64,000 nucleotides of DNA, from NCBI RefSeq assembly GCF_011762225.1, contig NZ_JAASQI010000001.1:62001-126000 (forward strand), written 5' to 3'. The first letter of the stretch is position 1; each line of letters starts with the position of its first letter. Positions 46,505 to 55,898 of the stretch are shown here, in pieces. The stretch is from Pseudochelatococcus lubricantis. GTDB lineage: Bacteria > Pseudomonadota > Alphaproteobacteria > Rhizobiales > Beijerinckiaceae. The notes beneath the pieces are model-generated. The model was not told where the DNA came from. It saw only the letters and a program-made list of their open reading frames with translations, and made no database searches. The position numbers and the translations under genes are program-made.

Positions 46505-46627
46505 TCAGCCGACGTTCACGATGGCGACGAGCGCGATCAGGACGAGCGCGATCGCAACCCCGCCCACGAACAGGCTGAACGGCACCTCGGTCCCGACGCC
46601 GCCACCCTGCGCATTGTTTTCAGCCAT
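46505..46627 (-). CDS. 40-residue single-span membrane protein, unknown function
   Basis: A short frame reads MAENNAQGGGVGTEVPFSLF followed by a 20-residue hydrophobic helix (VGGVAIALVLIALVAIVNVG) to the stop. SD AGGAGG lies 6-7 nt before the ATG, which supports translation. The organisation (short polar N-terminus, one membrane span to the end) resembles small membrane-complex subunits or regulators; I do not recognise a family. It is convergent with the aldehyde dehydrogenase gene and divergent from the CoA-transferase gene. Confidence 0.6.
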   Translation of the reverse strand: MAENNAQGGGVGTEVPFSLFVGGVAIALVLIALVAIVNVG

Positions 46628-47030
46628 TGACGCCTCCTGCGATCTCCATCCCGGAGCCTATCCCCGTTACCCGGAGCATATACGGACCGGCGCCGATGCG
46701 CCACCGCCCGGCTGCCCCGTCTCCGGTTACCACGCCGTGGCGCGGCCTGACAAGCGGGCGGCGGGTTAGCGGCAATGCATTTCCATTTTTCCTTCCCATA
46801 CAACCAATTGCTAGGTTCCAAACCGCGCTCGCGCCGTTGATCGTATCGAATATCGCCACATATGCTGGCGGGTGAGTCGTGCGGCAACGAACGGCTCTCT
46901 CTGTCATGACGATGGACGGCCCCTTCCCGACGCCACGGGCGGGCCGTTCCCTGACGTTCATTTGCCACGTGGACAGGCATTGCCGGAAAGACGGCAACCG
47001 AAACCGCGCGCAGTTTTCGAGGACACGCTT
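46628..47030. other. Divergent spacer with hairpins upstream of the CoA-transferase gene
   Basis: 403 bp with no supported gene. An A+T-richer patch (about 46770-46815) is a likely promoter zone. Closer to the CoA-transferase gene, GGACGGCCC/GGGCCGTTCC-type pairing (46916-46951) and TGCCG/CGGCA (46980-46995) could form leader hairpins; no riboswitch family was recognised. Confidence 0.45.
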
Positions 47031-48524
47031 ATGCATCGCGAGAGAATCCGCCATCCCGGCCTCCAGTCCAAGGTTACGACGGCGCTGGAAGCATCGCGCC
47101 ACATCCGTGACGGCATGACTGTGGGCATGAGCGGCTTTACCCGCGCCGGCGAGGCCAAGGCCGTACCGCTGGCGCTCGCGGCCCGCGCGAAGGAGGAACC
47201 GCTGAAGATCACGCTGATCACCGGCGCCTCGCTCGGCAACGATCTCGACAAGACGCTGGCGGAAGCGCACGTGCTGGCGCGCCGCATGCCCTTCCAGTCC
47301 GATCCCGCGCTTCGCAAGCTCATCAACGAGGGCGAGGTGATGTTCGTCGACCAGCACCTGTCGGAAACGGTGGAGCTGCTGCGCACGCACCAGATCGGCC
47401 CGGTCGACGTCGCCGTGATCGAGGCCGTGGCCATCACGGAGAACGGCGGCATCGTGCCCACCACCTCGGTCGGCAATTCGGCCTCCTTCGCCATCCTCGC
47501 CGAGAAGGTCATCGTCGAGATCAACCTGGAGCAGTCCGACGTGCTGGAGGGGCTGCACGACATCTACATCCCCAAGCGCCGCCCCTACCGCGAGCCCATC
47601 CCGGTCGTCACGCCGGAAAGCCGCGTCGGCGTGCCGTATATCGATATCCCGCCGGAAAAGATCGTCGCCATCGTGGTGACGACGAAGCTCGACAGCTCCT
47701 CCACCGTGCTGCCGCCCGACGACGAGACCCGCGCCATCGCCAGCCATCTGTCGGACTTCCTGCAGAACGAGGTCGCGCGGGGCCGCCTCACCAACACCCT
47801 GCAGCCGCTGCAGGCGGGCATCGGCTCCATCGCCAACGCGGTGTTGCACGGCTTCATCGAGACGCCCTTCCACGACCTGACCATGTATTCCGAAGTGCTG
47901 CAGGACAGCACCTTCGATCTCTTCGACGCCGGCAAGCTCCGCTTCGCCTCCGGCTCGTCGATCACGCTGTCGCGCGAGTGCTACGGCCGGGTGCTGCCGC
48001 GCCTGGGCGATTACAAGTCGCGGCTCATCCTGCGCCCGCAGGAGGTCAGCAACCATCCGGAGATCATCCGCCGCCTCGGCATCATCGCCATCAACACGGC
48101 GCTGGAGGTCGACATCTACGGCAACATCAACTCGACCCACGTCGGCGGAACGCACATGATGAACGGCATCGGGGGCTCGGGAGACTTCGCCCGCAATGCC
48201 TATCTGTCGGTGTTCGTCACCAAGTCCATCGCCAAGGGCGGCGCCGTTTCGAGCGTGGTGCCGTTCGCGAGCCATGTCGACCACACGGAACACGACGTGG
48301 ACATCATCGTCACCGAGGCGGGTCTTGCCGATCTGCGCGGCCTGGCGCCGCGCGAGCGGGCGCGCGAGATCATCGACCACTGCGCCCACGCGAGCTACCG
48401 CGACGCCCTCGACGATTACTTCGACCGCGCCCTCAAGCGCGGCGGGCAGACGCCGCATGTCATCGAGGAAGCGCTGGGATGGCATGCCCGGCTGCGCGAA
48501 AAGGGCACCATGCTGGCCGGCTGA
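47031..48524 (+). CDS. Acetyl-CoA hydrolase/transferase family (succinate CoA-transferase type)
   Basis: The 497-residue class I CoA-transferase has the probable catalytic Glu288 in TMYSEVLQDSTFD, the glycine-rich CoA loop GGTHMMNGIGGSGDFARNAYLS near residues 370-392 and VTEAGLADLRGL near 425. Members (ScpC, Cat1, AarC) transfer CoA between acetate or propionate and succinate; the strongest resemblance by eye is to succinate CoA-transferases. It could help route acetyl or acetoacetyl units generated by acetone use, but the link is only inferred. The ATG at 47031 has CGAGGA upstream; upstream in-frame codons look non-coding. Confidence 0.88.
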   Translation: MHRERIRHPGLQSKVTTALEASRHIRDGMTVGMSGFTRAGEAKAVPLALAARAKEEPLKITLITGASLGNDLDKTLAEAHVLARRMPFQSDPALRKLINEGEVMFVDQHLSETVELLRTHQIGPVDVAVIEAVAITENGGIVPTTSVGNSASFAILAEKVIVEINLEQSDVLEGLHDIYIPKRRPYREPIPVVTPESRVGVPYIDIPPEKIVAIVVTTKLDSSSTVLPPDDETRAIASHLSDFLQNEVARGRLTNTLQPLQAGIGSIANAVLHGFIETPFHDLTMYSEVLQDSTFDLFDAGKLRFASGSSITLSRECYGRVLPRLGDYKSRLILRPQEVSNHPEIIRRLGIIAINTALEVDIYGNINSTHVGGTHMMNGIGGSGDFARNAYLSVFVTKSIAKGGAVSSVVPFASHVDHTEHDVDIIVTEAGLADLRGLAPRERAREIIDHCAHASYRDALDDYFDRALKRGGQTPHVIEEALGWHARLREKGTMLAG

Positions 48525-48600
48525 GGGCAGCGACACGGGAAAGCGGGCAAGGGGCGCGACGCAGGTCTGAAGGCCGCCGCGCCGCGTCCCTGCCGATGCG

Positions 48601-49122
48601 CTATTCGTCGGAAACCGGCGCCACCTCGTGCGGGCCGTGGCTGACGGATTCGCGGATGCGCTGGTGGCGCTGCTCCATCTCCTGCCGCAGGGCGCGGCGC
48701 TGGATGGCGGCCTCGTAGCGCTGGCGCTCCTCCGTGCCCTGCGGCACGCGAGGCGGCACGGGGATCGCCTTGCCGTTCTCGTCGACGGCGACCATGGTGA
48801 AGTAGCAGCTGTTGGTGTGACGCACGCTCCGGGCGCGCATGTCCTCGGTCACCACCTTGATGCCGATCTCCATCGAGGTGCGACCGGTATAGTTGACGGC
48901 GGCATAGAACGTCACCAGTTCGCCGACGTGGATGGGCTGGCGAAAGATCACCTGATCGACGGAGAGCGTCACAACATAGCTGCCCGCGTAGCGGCTGGCG
49001 CAGGCAAAGGCGACCTGATCGAGATACTTCAGGATGTGGCCGCCGTGAACATTGCCGGAAAAGTTGGCCATGTCGGGCGTCATCAGGATACTCATCGAAA
49101 GCTTGTGGCGCGCCTCTTCCAC
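48601..49122 (-). CDS. Acyl-CoA thioesterase, YciA/hotdog family
   Basis: This 173-residue single-hotdog thioesterase has the family motif MANFSGNVHGGHILKYLDQVAFACASRYAG near residues 18-47, with the active-site Asp, and VTLSVDQVIFRQPIHVGELVTF near 50-71. It has a charged C-terminal tail of about 45 residues, which may form a coiled coil (EERQRYEAAIQRRALRQEME). It would hydrolyse acyl-CoAs in the cytoplasm. It is convergent with the CoA-transferase gene (76 bp between stops). The family does not reveal chain-length preference by eye. Confidence 0.9.
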   Translation of the reverse strand: MEEARHKLSMSILMTPDMANFSGNVHGGHILKYLDQVAFACASRYAGSYVVTLSVDQVIFRQPIHVGELVTFYAAVNYTGRTSMEIGIKVVTEDMRARSVRHTNSCYFTMVAVDENGKAIPVPPRVPQGTEERQRYEAAIQRRALRQEMEQRHQRIRESVSHGPHEVAPVSDE

Positions 49123-49313
49123 GGCCTACCTCCCCATCCTGCGTCCCGCGACCGCCGGACATTGGAAAAGCTGTAAACCGGCACCGTGGCCTTGTCCATG
49201 GCGGGCAGGACGACGCGACTGAGACGAGGCCCGGAAGTCTCCGCGAGCGGCCGAGCGCCACGCGGAGACGGGGCTGCCGCGCGGCGAAAACATGCGGCGG
49301 GGAGCGGGACGGC

Positions 49314-50294
49314 TCAGGCGCTCTTGAGCTGCAGCTTGGCGCGCCGCCAGAGGGGGGAAACGCAATAGCTCATGATCGGAATCATGAGCCCGCCGAGAAC
49401 GAGGCCGAACGCACCCGAACCCGCAGCGCCGGCGAGCCAGCCGACAGCAGACCCCGCCGCGTGCTCCGCCGCCTCGGAGAAATCGTGCACCAGATGCGCG
49501 GCGCCGCCGAGGCCGAACTGCTCGAACCCGTGCAGGACGATGCCGCCGCCCACCCAGATCATGGCGGCGGTGCCGACGATTCCGAGGCCCTTCAGGAACC
49601 ACGGCATGCCCTGCACGATACCGCGCCCCAGCCCCCGGATCAGCTTGCCGGGCGTGGAAGGCGCCTTGTAGCGCGACAGCATCAGGCCGAAGTCGTCCGC
49701 CTTCACGATCAGCGCGACGGCGCCGTAGACGCCGATGGTGATGCCGACGCCGACCACGGCGAGGACGATCGCCTGCATGCCGAGCGAGGCGTTCGGCACC
49801 GCGCCGAGCGTGATGGCCATGATCTCGGCCGAGAGAATGAAGTCGGTCTTGATGGCGCTCGCGACCTTCTGATCCTCGAAGGTCCTGGCGTCGACGGCCA
49901 CCGTCTCCAGTTCCGCCTCGTGGCTGTGGGCCGCGTGCGGCAGGACGAGTTCGAACACCTTCTCGGCGCCCTCGTAGCATAGATAAAGACCGCCGATCAT
50001 CAGCAGCGGCGTGATGGCCTGCGGCAGCAGCAGGCTCAGGATGAGGGCCGCCGGCAGCAGGATCAGCAGCTTGTTGCGCAGGGAGCCAACGGCGATCTTG
50101 CCGATGATGGGCACCTCGCGCGCGGCGGCGAAGCCCACGACGTAGCGCGGAGTCACCGCCGCATCGTCGATAACCACGCCCGCCGCCTTGGTGCCCGCCT
50201 GTGCCGCCTGGCTGGCGACATCGTCGAGGGAAGCGGCGGCAACCTTGGCCAGCGCCGCGATATCGTCAAGAAGTGCTACCAGACCGACACTCAT
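49314..50294 (-). CDS. DUF808 (YedI-family) membrane protein
   Basis: This 326-residue inner-membrane protein matches the DUF808/YedI family: SVGLVALLDDIAALAKVAAASLDDVASQA at the start, KLLILLPAALILSLLLPQAITPLLMIGGLYLCYEGAEKV near residues 83-121, and several further spans to the C-terminus. The function of the family is unknown; it is widespread in proteobacteria. It lies between the thioesterase and the Na/Pi cotransporter, with 190 and 143 bp gaps, and is probably expressed alone. Confidence 0.88.
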   Translation of the reverse strand: MSVGLVALLDDIAALAKVAAASLDDVASQAAQAGTKAAGVVIDDAAVTPRYVVGFAAAREVPIIGKIAVGSLRNKLLILLPAALILSLLLPQAITPLLMIGGLYLCYEGAEKVFELVLPHAAHSHEAELETVAVDARTFEDQKVASAIKTDFILSAEIMAITLGAVPNASLGMQAIVLAVVGVGITIGVYGAVALIVKADDFGLMLSRYKAPSTPGKLIRGLGRGIVQGMPWFLKGLGIVGTAAMIWVGGGIVLHGFEQFGLGGAAHLVHDFSEAAEHAAGSAVGWLAGAAGSGAFGLVLGGLMIPIMSYCVSPLWRRAKLQLKSA

Positions 50295-50368
50295 CGAAGC
50301 CTCGCCCAGTTCGTTCCAATCGTCGTTGTGGCATCAAATCCTGCGGCAACAGGCGACTGCCGAAACTG

Positions 50369-50397
50369 TTCCCGCCGGAGTGCGCCCCCGGCGGGAA
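50369..50397 (-). terminator. Hairpin downstream of the Na/Pi cotransporter gene
   Basis: TTCCCGCCGG (50369-50378) and CCGGCGGGAA (50388-50397) form a perfect 10-bp stem with a 9-nt loop, 41 bp after the stop. The T tract on the minus strand is short (TTT after CAG), so it may be Rho-assisted. Confidence 0.5.
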
Positions 50398-50437
50398 AGA
50401 TCGTTACACGATGTTCCGGCGCAACCGGAAGCCCGTT

Positions 50438-52165
50438 TTACTCGGCCGGCACCGGTGCCAGCCCGCCCTCGTCCGCGCGGGGCGTCGGGGCCTGCTGCCG
50501 GGCCGCGCGCGCCAGCACGCTCTGCCGGTTCACGGACTTGCGTTCGGCGTCGATGCGGTGGATGAGCAGCTCCGCGCGCTCGATGGAGCCGAGCAGCGCG
50601 AGGATGGTGCCGCGTTCGCCCGCTCCGGCGTTGGGGCCGAGCGCCAGCGTGCGGGCACGCAATTCATCGACCCCGGGGAACGTGACGTGGCCTGCCGGCA
50701 TCTGCGGATCGGCGATGCCGTAGTCGGGCAGGATCTCGCGCAGCGAGTAGTCGAGCTTGTCGAGGGCGACGTCGACGATCGCCTGCGCCTTGTCCGAGAA
50801 CTTCTCACGCTTCACGCGGCGCGCCACCTGATGCATCGACTCGGTAAGGGCGGCGGTGAAGTCCGCCTCCTCGATCAGGCTGGCGATGAGGTCGAGCTGC
50901 TCGTAGGGCAGATCCTCCTTCATCAGCGCCGCCGTGTAGGCGCGGATGTCGCGGCTCAGGATATCCGTCGCGAGGTAGTGCTCGCCCGGATCGGACGGCG
51001 CGTTCTTCTTGCCGCGCGCGATGTCGAGGAACAGGGCACCGGCCTGCAGGTGGCGGGCGGTTTCCTGCTCCACCGCGGGAACGGCGCGGGCGAAGTCGTC
51101 AGCCACAGCGCGGTTGAGGAACTTCGGCGTGGAGTAATCCTCCACATCCTCGTCGTCCGTATGGCCGACACGCAGGAGAACACGTTCGAACACGCCCACG
51201 AAGGGGAAAAGCAGCAGCGTGTTGAAGATGTTGAACACCGTCGAGTACAGACCCACCGCGACCGGCACCAGCGGGAAGGTCTCCTTGCCGCCGACCAGAA
51301 CCGGAACCGCAGGATCGCCACCGAACCACTGCATGCCCCAGCGCAGCACCTCGATGGAGACGAAGAACAGCGGCACCGTGATACAGACGCCGATGAGATT
51401 GAAGGATATATGGGCGTAAGCGGCACGCTTGGCGTTCTTGGACAGGTTGATCGAGGCCATCCACGAAGTGATCGTGGTGCCGAGATCCGCGCCGAGCGAG
51501 AAGGCGACGGCCGTCTTCCAGTCCAGGATGCCGGCGGCGCCGAGGCCCATCACGATGCCGATGGTCGCCGACGAGGAGTGGATCAGCGCCGTGATACCGG
51601 CGGCGATCAACACGCACTTGATGAGGTTGATGTACGAGTCGGCCTGCAGCGTGGAAAGCAGCGCCATGACTTCCGGCATGTTGCGCAGGGGGCGCAGGCC
51701 GCCGGTCATCAGGTTGAGGCCGTAGAAGATCAGCGCGAAGCCCATGGCCGACAGCGCGATGTTACGCACTTTCTCGTTCTTCGAGAAGCAGTAGACGAGC
51801 GCGAAGAAGCCGGAGAAGACGAGCCCGAGCGGCCCGAGCGGCAGCGCGATGAGGCCGTTGCCGAGCGTGGTGCCGATGTTGGCGCCCATGATCACGCTGA
51901 TGGCGGGTCGCAGCGCGACGACGCCGGCGTTGACGAGACCGACCACCATCACCGTCATCGCCGTGGACGACTGGATGACGCCCGTGATCAGCGTACCCGC
52001 CATGACGCCCTTGATCGGCGTACCCGCGGCCTTGGCGAGGAACTCGCGCATCCGGTTGACGGAAAGGGCCTGAATGCCGTTCGACATGAATTCGAGGCCC
52101 AGCATGAACAGCCCGAGGCCGCCGATGACAGGGACAAGAATGTCCTTGAAGATATCAATATCCAT
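50438..52165 (-). CDS. Na+/phosphate cotransporter (NptA/PhoU-domain type)
   Basis: The 575-residue membrane protein has the two inverted NptA repeats, each with a QSS-like motif (GVIQSSTAMTVMVVGL near residues 60-75 and ALIHSSSATIGIVMGL near 210-225), about eight spans in the first 380 residues and a C-terminal PhoU-like helical domain. It imports phosphate, or in some bacteria exports it, coupled to sodium. It follows pstS by 29 bp in the same direction. ATG 52165 was chosen over an in-frame start eight codons upstream, because the family begins near IFKDILVPVIGGLGLF. Confidence 0.92.
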   Translation of the reverse strand: MDIDIFKDILVPVIGGLGLFMLGLEFMSNGIQALSVNRMREFLAKAAGTPIKGVMAGTLITGVIQSSTAMTVMVVGLVNAGVVALRPAISVIMGANIGTTLGNGLIALPLGPLGLVFSGFFALVYCFSKNEKVRNIALSAMGFALIFYGLNLMTGGLRPLRNMPEVMALLSTLQADSYINLIKCVLIAAGITALIHSSSATIGIVMGLGAAGILDWKTAVAFSLGADLGTTITSWMASINLSKNAKRAAYAHISFNLIGVCITVPLFFVSIEVLRWGMQWFGGDPAVPVLVGGKETFPLVPVAVGLYSTVFNIFNTLLLFPFVGVFERVLLRVGHTDDEDVEDYSTPKFLNRAVADDFARAVPAVEQETARHLQAGALFLDIARGKKNAPSDPGEHYLATDILSRDIRAYTAALMKEDLPYEQLDLIASLIEEADFTAALTESMHQVARRVKREKFSDKAQAIVDVALDKLDYSLREILPDYGIADPQMPAGHVTFPGVDELRARTLALGPNAGAGERGTILALLGSIERAELLIHRIDAERKSVNRQSVLARAARQQAPTPRADEGGLAPVPAE

Positions 52166-52194
52166 AGTTACGCCATCCCCAGAAGGCACCGCGA

Positions 52195-53289
52195 TCAGCT
52201 TCGCGTGCGCAGTTCCTCGACCCAGTATTGCTTGATCCGCTCCACGAGCGGCGCCGGAAGCGGTACGTAGCCAAGCGCGCGCGCATCCTCGCCGCCCTTG
52301 TCGAAGGCCAGGCGGAAGAAGTCATGCACGCGGCCATAGCGGCCCGCCGAACGCCGGGCGACCGGCACGATCGCGAAGGTCGCGGCCGTGATCGGATAGG
52401 CGTTCTCGCCGGTACGGTTGGTCAGCGCCGCGTAGAAGTCCCGCGTCTGCGACCAGTCGACGGAGTCGATGGCAGCCTGGAAGCCGTCGGGCCCGGGCGC
52501 GACGAAGCGGCCGGAAGCGTTCTCGATGGACGCGAAGGGCATGCTCGTACGCGCGACCTGCCCAAACTCGGCATAGGCGATGGCGCCCTTGGTCGCCTGC
52601 ACGCTGCGGATAAGGTCCTGCGTGCCTTCAGCGCCCTTGCCGGCCGGCCAGGCGATCAGCGTATCCGCGCCCAGGCGCTCGCGCCATTCCGGGCTGACCG
52701 CCGACAGGTATTCGGTGAAGGCGAAGGTCGAGCCCGAGCCGTCCTTGCGGTAAACGACGGTGATCGGCAGATCGGGCAGGCCGAGCCCCGGATTGGCCGC
52801 CGCGATGGCCGGGTTTTTCCACGTCGTCACCCGGCCCAGATAGATGTCCGCCAGCACCGGCCCAGGCAGGCGCAGCTCGCCCACCCTCACGCCGTCGAGG
52901 TTGACGACGACGGCGATGCCGCCCAGGACGAACGGAAACTGCTGGTGGCCGCGCCGCGCAAGCTCCTCGGGCTCGACGGGCACGTCGCTCGCGGCGAAAT
53001 CGAGTTCGGGCTGCTCAAGGCGCATGAGGCCCGCGAGCGACCCAACCAGTTCGTAATCGACCGTCCAGTCGGGAGAAACGAAGTCGCCGCCGTCAGCGCG
53101 CGCCTCGCTGTATGCCCGCGCCCAGCGGGCGATGACGGGCGCGGCGAAAGTCGACCCCGCGCCACGTATCGGCTCTGCACGGACCTCCCCGACAGCCAGA
53201 ACCGTCACGAAAGAAAACACAGAAAAGCATATCGCCGCCACGAGCCCGAATGCCCGGGCAGCGACGGCAGGCTTGGCATATCCAGCCAT
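52195..53289 (-). CDS. pstS: Phosphate-binding protein PstS
   Basis: The 364-residue periplasmic protein has a signal peptide (hydrophobic FGLVAAICFSVFSFVTVLAV, cleavage near VRAEP), then the PstS hallmark IRGAGSTFAAPVIARWARAY, a phosphate-loop segment DFAASDVPV, and VYRKDGSGSTFAFTEYLSAVS near residue 175. The pstCAB genes are not here; instead a Na/Pi cotransporter gene follows. The ATG at 53289 gives a proper signal peptide, whereas the open frame extends 26 codons upstream. No clear Pho box was found in the 240-bp upstream region, which does contain an A+T-rich palindrome-like TTATAGTTATTATAA. Confidence 0.93.
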   Translation of the reverse strand: MAGYAKPAVAARAFGLVAAICFSVFSFVTVLAVGEVRAEPIRGAGSTFAAPVIARWARAYSEARADGGDFVSPDWTVDYELVGSLAGLMRLEQPELDFAASDVPVEPEELARRGHQQFPFVLGGIAVVVNLDGVRVGELRLPGPVLADIYLGRVTTWKNPAIAAANPGLGLPDLPITVVYRKDGSGSTFAFTEYLSAVSPEWRERLGADTLIAWPAGKGAEGTQDLIRSVQATKGAIAYAEFGQVARTSMPFASIENASGRFVAPGPDGFQAAIDSVDWSQTRDFYAALTNRTGENAYPITAATFAIVPVARRSAGRYGRVHDFFRLAFDKGGEDARALGYVPLPAPLVERIKQYWVEELRTRS

Positions 53290-53529
53290 GATCCATCTCA
53301 CATTATGTGTTGCGCGCCCCGAATCCGGCGCGCCGCTTGTCGGCGCCCGGTTACGGCATACACACACCCGCAGACGGCCAGCTTATAGTTATTATAAACT
53401 GGCTGGCCGGACAGCCGGGCAGAGACGTCGTCTCGTTTATTCTCTTAAAACGGCGACTTAACAATTGTGTGTCAAGTCAACATGCTGCCGGCATAATTTT
53501 GCAGACGCAATAAAAGGCGGCACAAAACC

Positions 53530-55884
53530 TTATTTCGCGGCGATGGATACCGGTATCTCGTCGCCCTCTTCCTGCTGGCGCAGTTCCTGAAGCGTCCTGA
53601 TGACCAGTTCGTAGCCTTCTTTCTGGTTCGCGCGGATGCCCATGTCGGAGAAGTCGTAGTCGCGCGAGGACGGTTCGCCGGGCGTGCCGACGCGCAGGAA
53701 ACGGATGATCTTCATCGGCGCGCCGTCGCCCATGAGCTGGATGTAGTAGGGGCGCTGGCGGATGCGGGCGGCGGTTTCCTCCTCCACGTGGCTGAGCACG
53801 TGTTCGATGAGCCCGCGATAGGCGCTGACAACCTCACGGATGCGGATGTCGTTGCGCACCCGCTCCGAATAGATGATCTCGCTCAGGCGCGAGCGCACTT
53901 CCATCATGTTTTGCGGCAAGGGCTTGCTGGACGCGAACAGATCGACAGCGTAGACGCGCTTGCCGTCCGGGCCGCAGCGGTCGAGAACGATATCGAGCGG
54001 CGAATTGCTGATGATGCCGCCGTCCCAATACGCTTTTCCATCGATCTCCGTCCACGGAAAGCTCGGAGGCAGACTGCCGCTGGCGAGGATATGGTCCGGC
54101 GTCATGTCGTCCACGTAGCTGTCGAAGATTTCCAGCTCGGCGGTGTTGACGTTGACGGCGCTCACGAGCAGCCGCACCGGGCTGTCCTTCAGCGCGGAGA
54201 AATCCACATACTTGCGCAGCAGGGACTTCATCGGCGACGTGTCGTAGTAGCTCGTCCAGTTGAAGGGCAGCGTCATCGGGTCGTACACGGGCGGCAGCCA
54301 GCGCGGGCGGAAAAAGCTCGGCACGCCGAAAGCCAGAATCTGCAGCGACACCGCCGTGCGGCGCGCGTCGTCCGGCAGGAGGCGCGGCGCGTCCACGGTG
54401 AGATCCTTCCAGAACGCCTCCAGCGCGCGGGTCGGATCTTTCGGATTGCCGGCGATCACCGCGCCGTTGATCGCGCCGATGGACACGCCCGCCACGATAT
54501 CCGGATAGATGCCGTGCTCCTCAAGCCCCTTGATCACGCCCGTCTCGAATGCGCCGAGCGCGCCGCCTCCCTGCAGCACGAACACGTTCTGGGTGGGAAT
54601 GTCGTCGAGCGCGACGGAGGCGTCCGCGATGCGCTCCTTGCGGTCCGCGACGTTGACGCGATAGCGGATCAGCCCCTCGGCCGTGCGCGTCTCGCTCGCG
54701 GGGCGACCCATGGAGAAATAGCCCTGCACCACGCCGTTGCGGAGATAGAACAACGAGTAGGAGCGCGCATCGAGGCTTCCGCGCTCGATCCATTCGTCCG
54801 CCTCCTCCGAGACGCCGAGCGCGCTGAAGCTGAGTTCCCCAACCTCGCAGAAGAAGTACGACACCTGTTCGTAGCGCTGGCGCTTGCCCAGCATGTTGCG
54901 CGCCGCGATGCGCCCCTGCCGCATGGCGTTGTCGGCATGCTCGATGTGGCGCTTGGAGCGGAAAACGGGATCGTAGAAGGTGGTGACGTCGCCGGCGGAA
55001 TAGATGCCGGGGACGTTGGTCGCCATGAACTCGTTCACCAGCACGCGGCCGTTCTCCAACGCGATGTCGGTGCCGCGCAGGAAGGATGTCGCCGGGTCGA
55101 CGCCAATGCTGGCAATCACCATCTCAGCCGGAATGGTGCGGCCCTCGCGGGTAACCACCGACTGCACGTGCTCGTCGCCCTCGATGCTGACGACCTCGTC
55201 ATAGAAATGGAAGGTCAGCCCTTTCGACTCCGCGAAGGCGCGGAAGTAGGCCGACAATTGCGCCGATTCGAGGTGGGTCAGCACCTTGTCGCCGCGCTCC
55301 ACCACCGTGACCTTGAGGCCGAGGTGGTGAAGCGACATGGCGATTTCCATGCCGAGGAAGCTGCCGCCCATGACGACGGCGGTCTTCGCCTTCGCCGCCG
55401 CGCGACGGATGGCCTCGCCCTCGCTGCGCCGGCGCAGCCAGAAGACGCCCGCCCGCTCCCAGCCGGGGATGCGCAGCGGCTTCGGCTTCGCTCCCGTGGC
55501 GATCAGCAGCTTGTCATAGCCGATCACCTGCCCGGTATTCGTGACGATGAACTTGCCCGAAGCGTTGAGCGTCACCGCCGTGGTGTTCAGCGCCAGCAGG
55601 ATGTCCTGCTCCGCGTAGAACTTCTCGGGGAATATCTGCAGTTTCGAGGGATCCTGTTCCTGCACCAGATATTCCTTGGACAGGAACGGGCGATAGTAGG
55701 GCGAGATGCTTTCCTCGGAGAGGATCAGGATTTTTCCCTTGGCGCCTTCATGTCGAAGGGTCTCGGCGGCGGTTGCGCTGGCGAGGCCGCCCCCCAGCAG
55801 GAGATAATCCACTTGCGTTATCGCCATCTCTTCCGCCGCCTTGTCTTGAGGGATTTCCGGGAACGAGACGTCCCGAACGATCAA
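53530..55884 (-). CDS. Fusion of pyridine nucleotide-disulfide-type FAD oxidoreductase and patatin-like phospholipase
   Basis: The 784-residue protein joins two normally separate enzymes. Residues ~20-420 form a FAD/NAD oxidoreductase of the ferredoxin/rubredoxin reductase type: FAD motif YLLLGGGLASATAAETL near 27-43, NAD motif VVMGGSFLGMEIAMSL near 170-185, and GIYSAGDVTTF near 290. Residues ~455-784 form a patatin: oxyanion loop GGGALGAFETG, nucleophile Ser468 in GVSIG, catalytic Asp621 in YWDGGIISN. No signal peptide or membrane span is evident. An in-frame join without stop or frameshift suggests a real fusion, presumably coupling lipid hydrolysis with redox at the membrane. Start ATG 55884 has GAAGG in the arm of a palindrome upstream. 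Confidence 0.88.
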   Translation of the reverse strand: MIVRDVSFPEIPQDKAAEEMAITQVDYLLLGGGLASATAAETLRHEGAKGKILILSEESISPYYRPFLSKEYLVQEQDPSKLQIFPEKFYAEQDILLALNTTAVTLNASGKFIVTNTGQVIGYDKLLIATGAKPKPLRIPGWERAGVFWLRRRSEGEAIRRAAAKAKTAVVMGGSFLGMEIAMSLHHLGLKVTVVERGDKVLTHLESAQLSAYFRAFAESKGLTFHFYDEVVSIEGDEHVQSVVTREGRTIPAEMVIASIGVDPATSFLRGTDIALENGRVLVNEFMATNVPGIYSAGDVTTFYDPVFRSKRHIEHADNAMRQGRIAARNMLGKRQRYEQVSYFFCEVGELSFSALGVSEEADEWIERGSLDARSYSLFYLRNGVVQGYFSMGRPASETRTAEGLIRYRVNVADRKERIADASVALDDIPTQNVFVLQGGGALGAFETGVIKGLEEHGIYPDIVAGVSIGAINGAVIAGNPKDPTRALEAFWKDLTVDAPRLLPDDARRTAVSLQILAFGVPSFFRPRWLPPVYDPMTLPFNWTSYYDTSPMKSLLRKYVDFSALKDSPVRLLVSAVNVNTAELEIFDSYVDDMTPDHILASGSLPPSFPWTEIDGKAYWDGGIISNSPLDIVLDRCGPDGKRVYAVDLFASSKPLPQNMMEVRSRLSEIIYSERVRNDIRIREVVSAYRGLIEHVLSHVEEETAARIRQRPYYIQLMGDGAPMKIIRFLRVGTPGEPSSRDYDFSDMGIRANQKEGYELVIRTLQELRQQEEGDEIPVSIAAK

Positions 55885-55898
55885 TTCATTCTATAACA

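Noticed and set aside
53290-53529. Pho box upstream of pstS
   Set aside because: No pair of CTGTCAT-like direct repeats with correct spacing was found on either strand.
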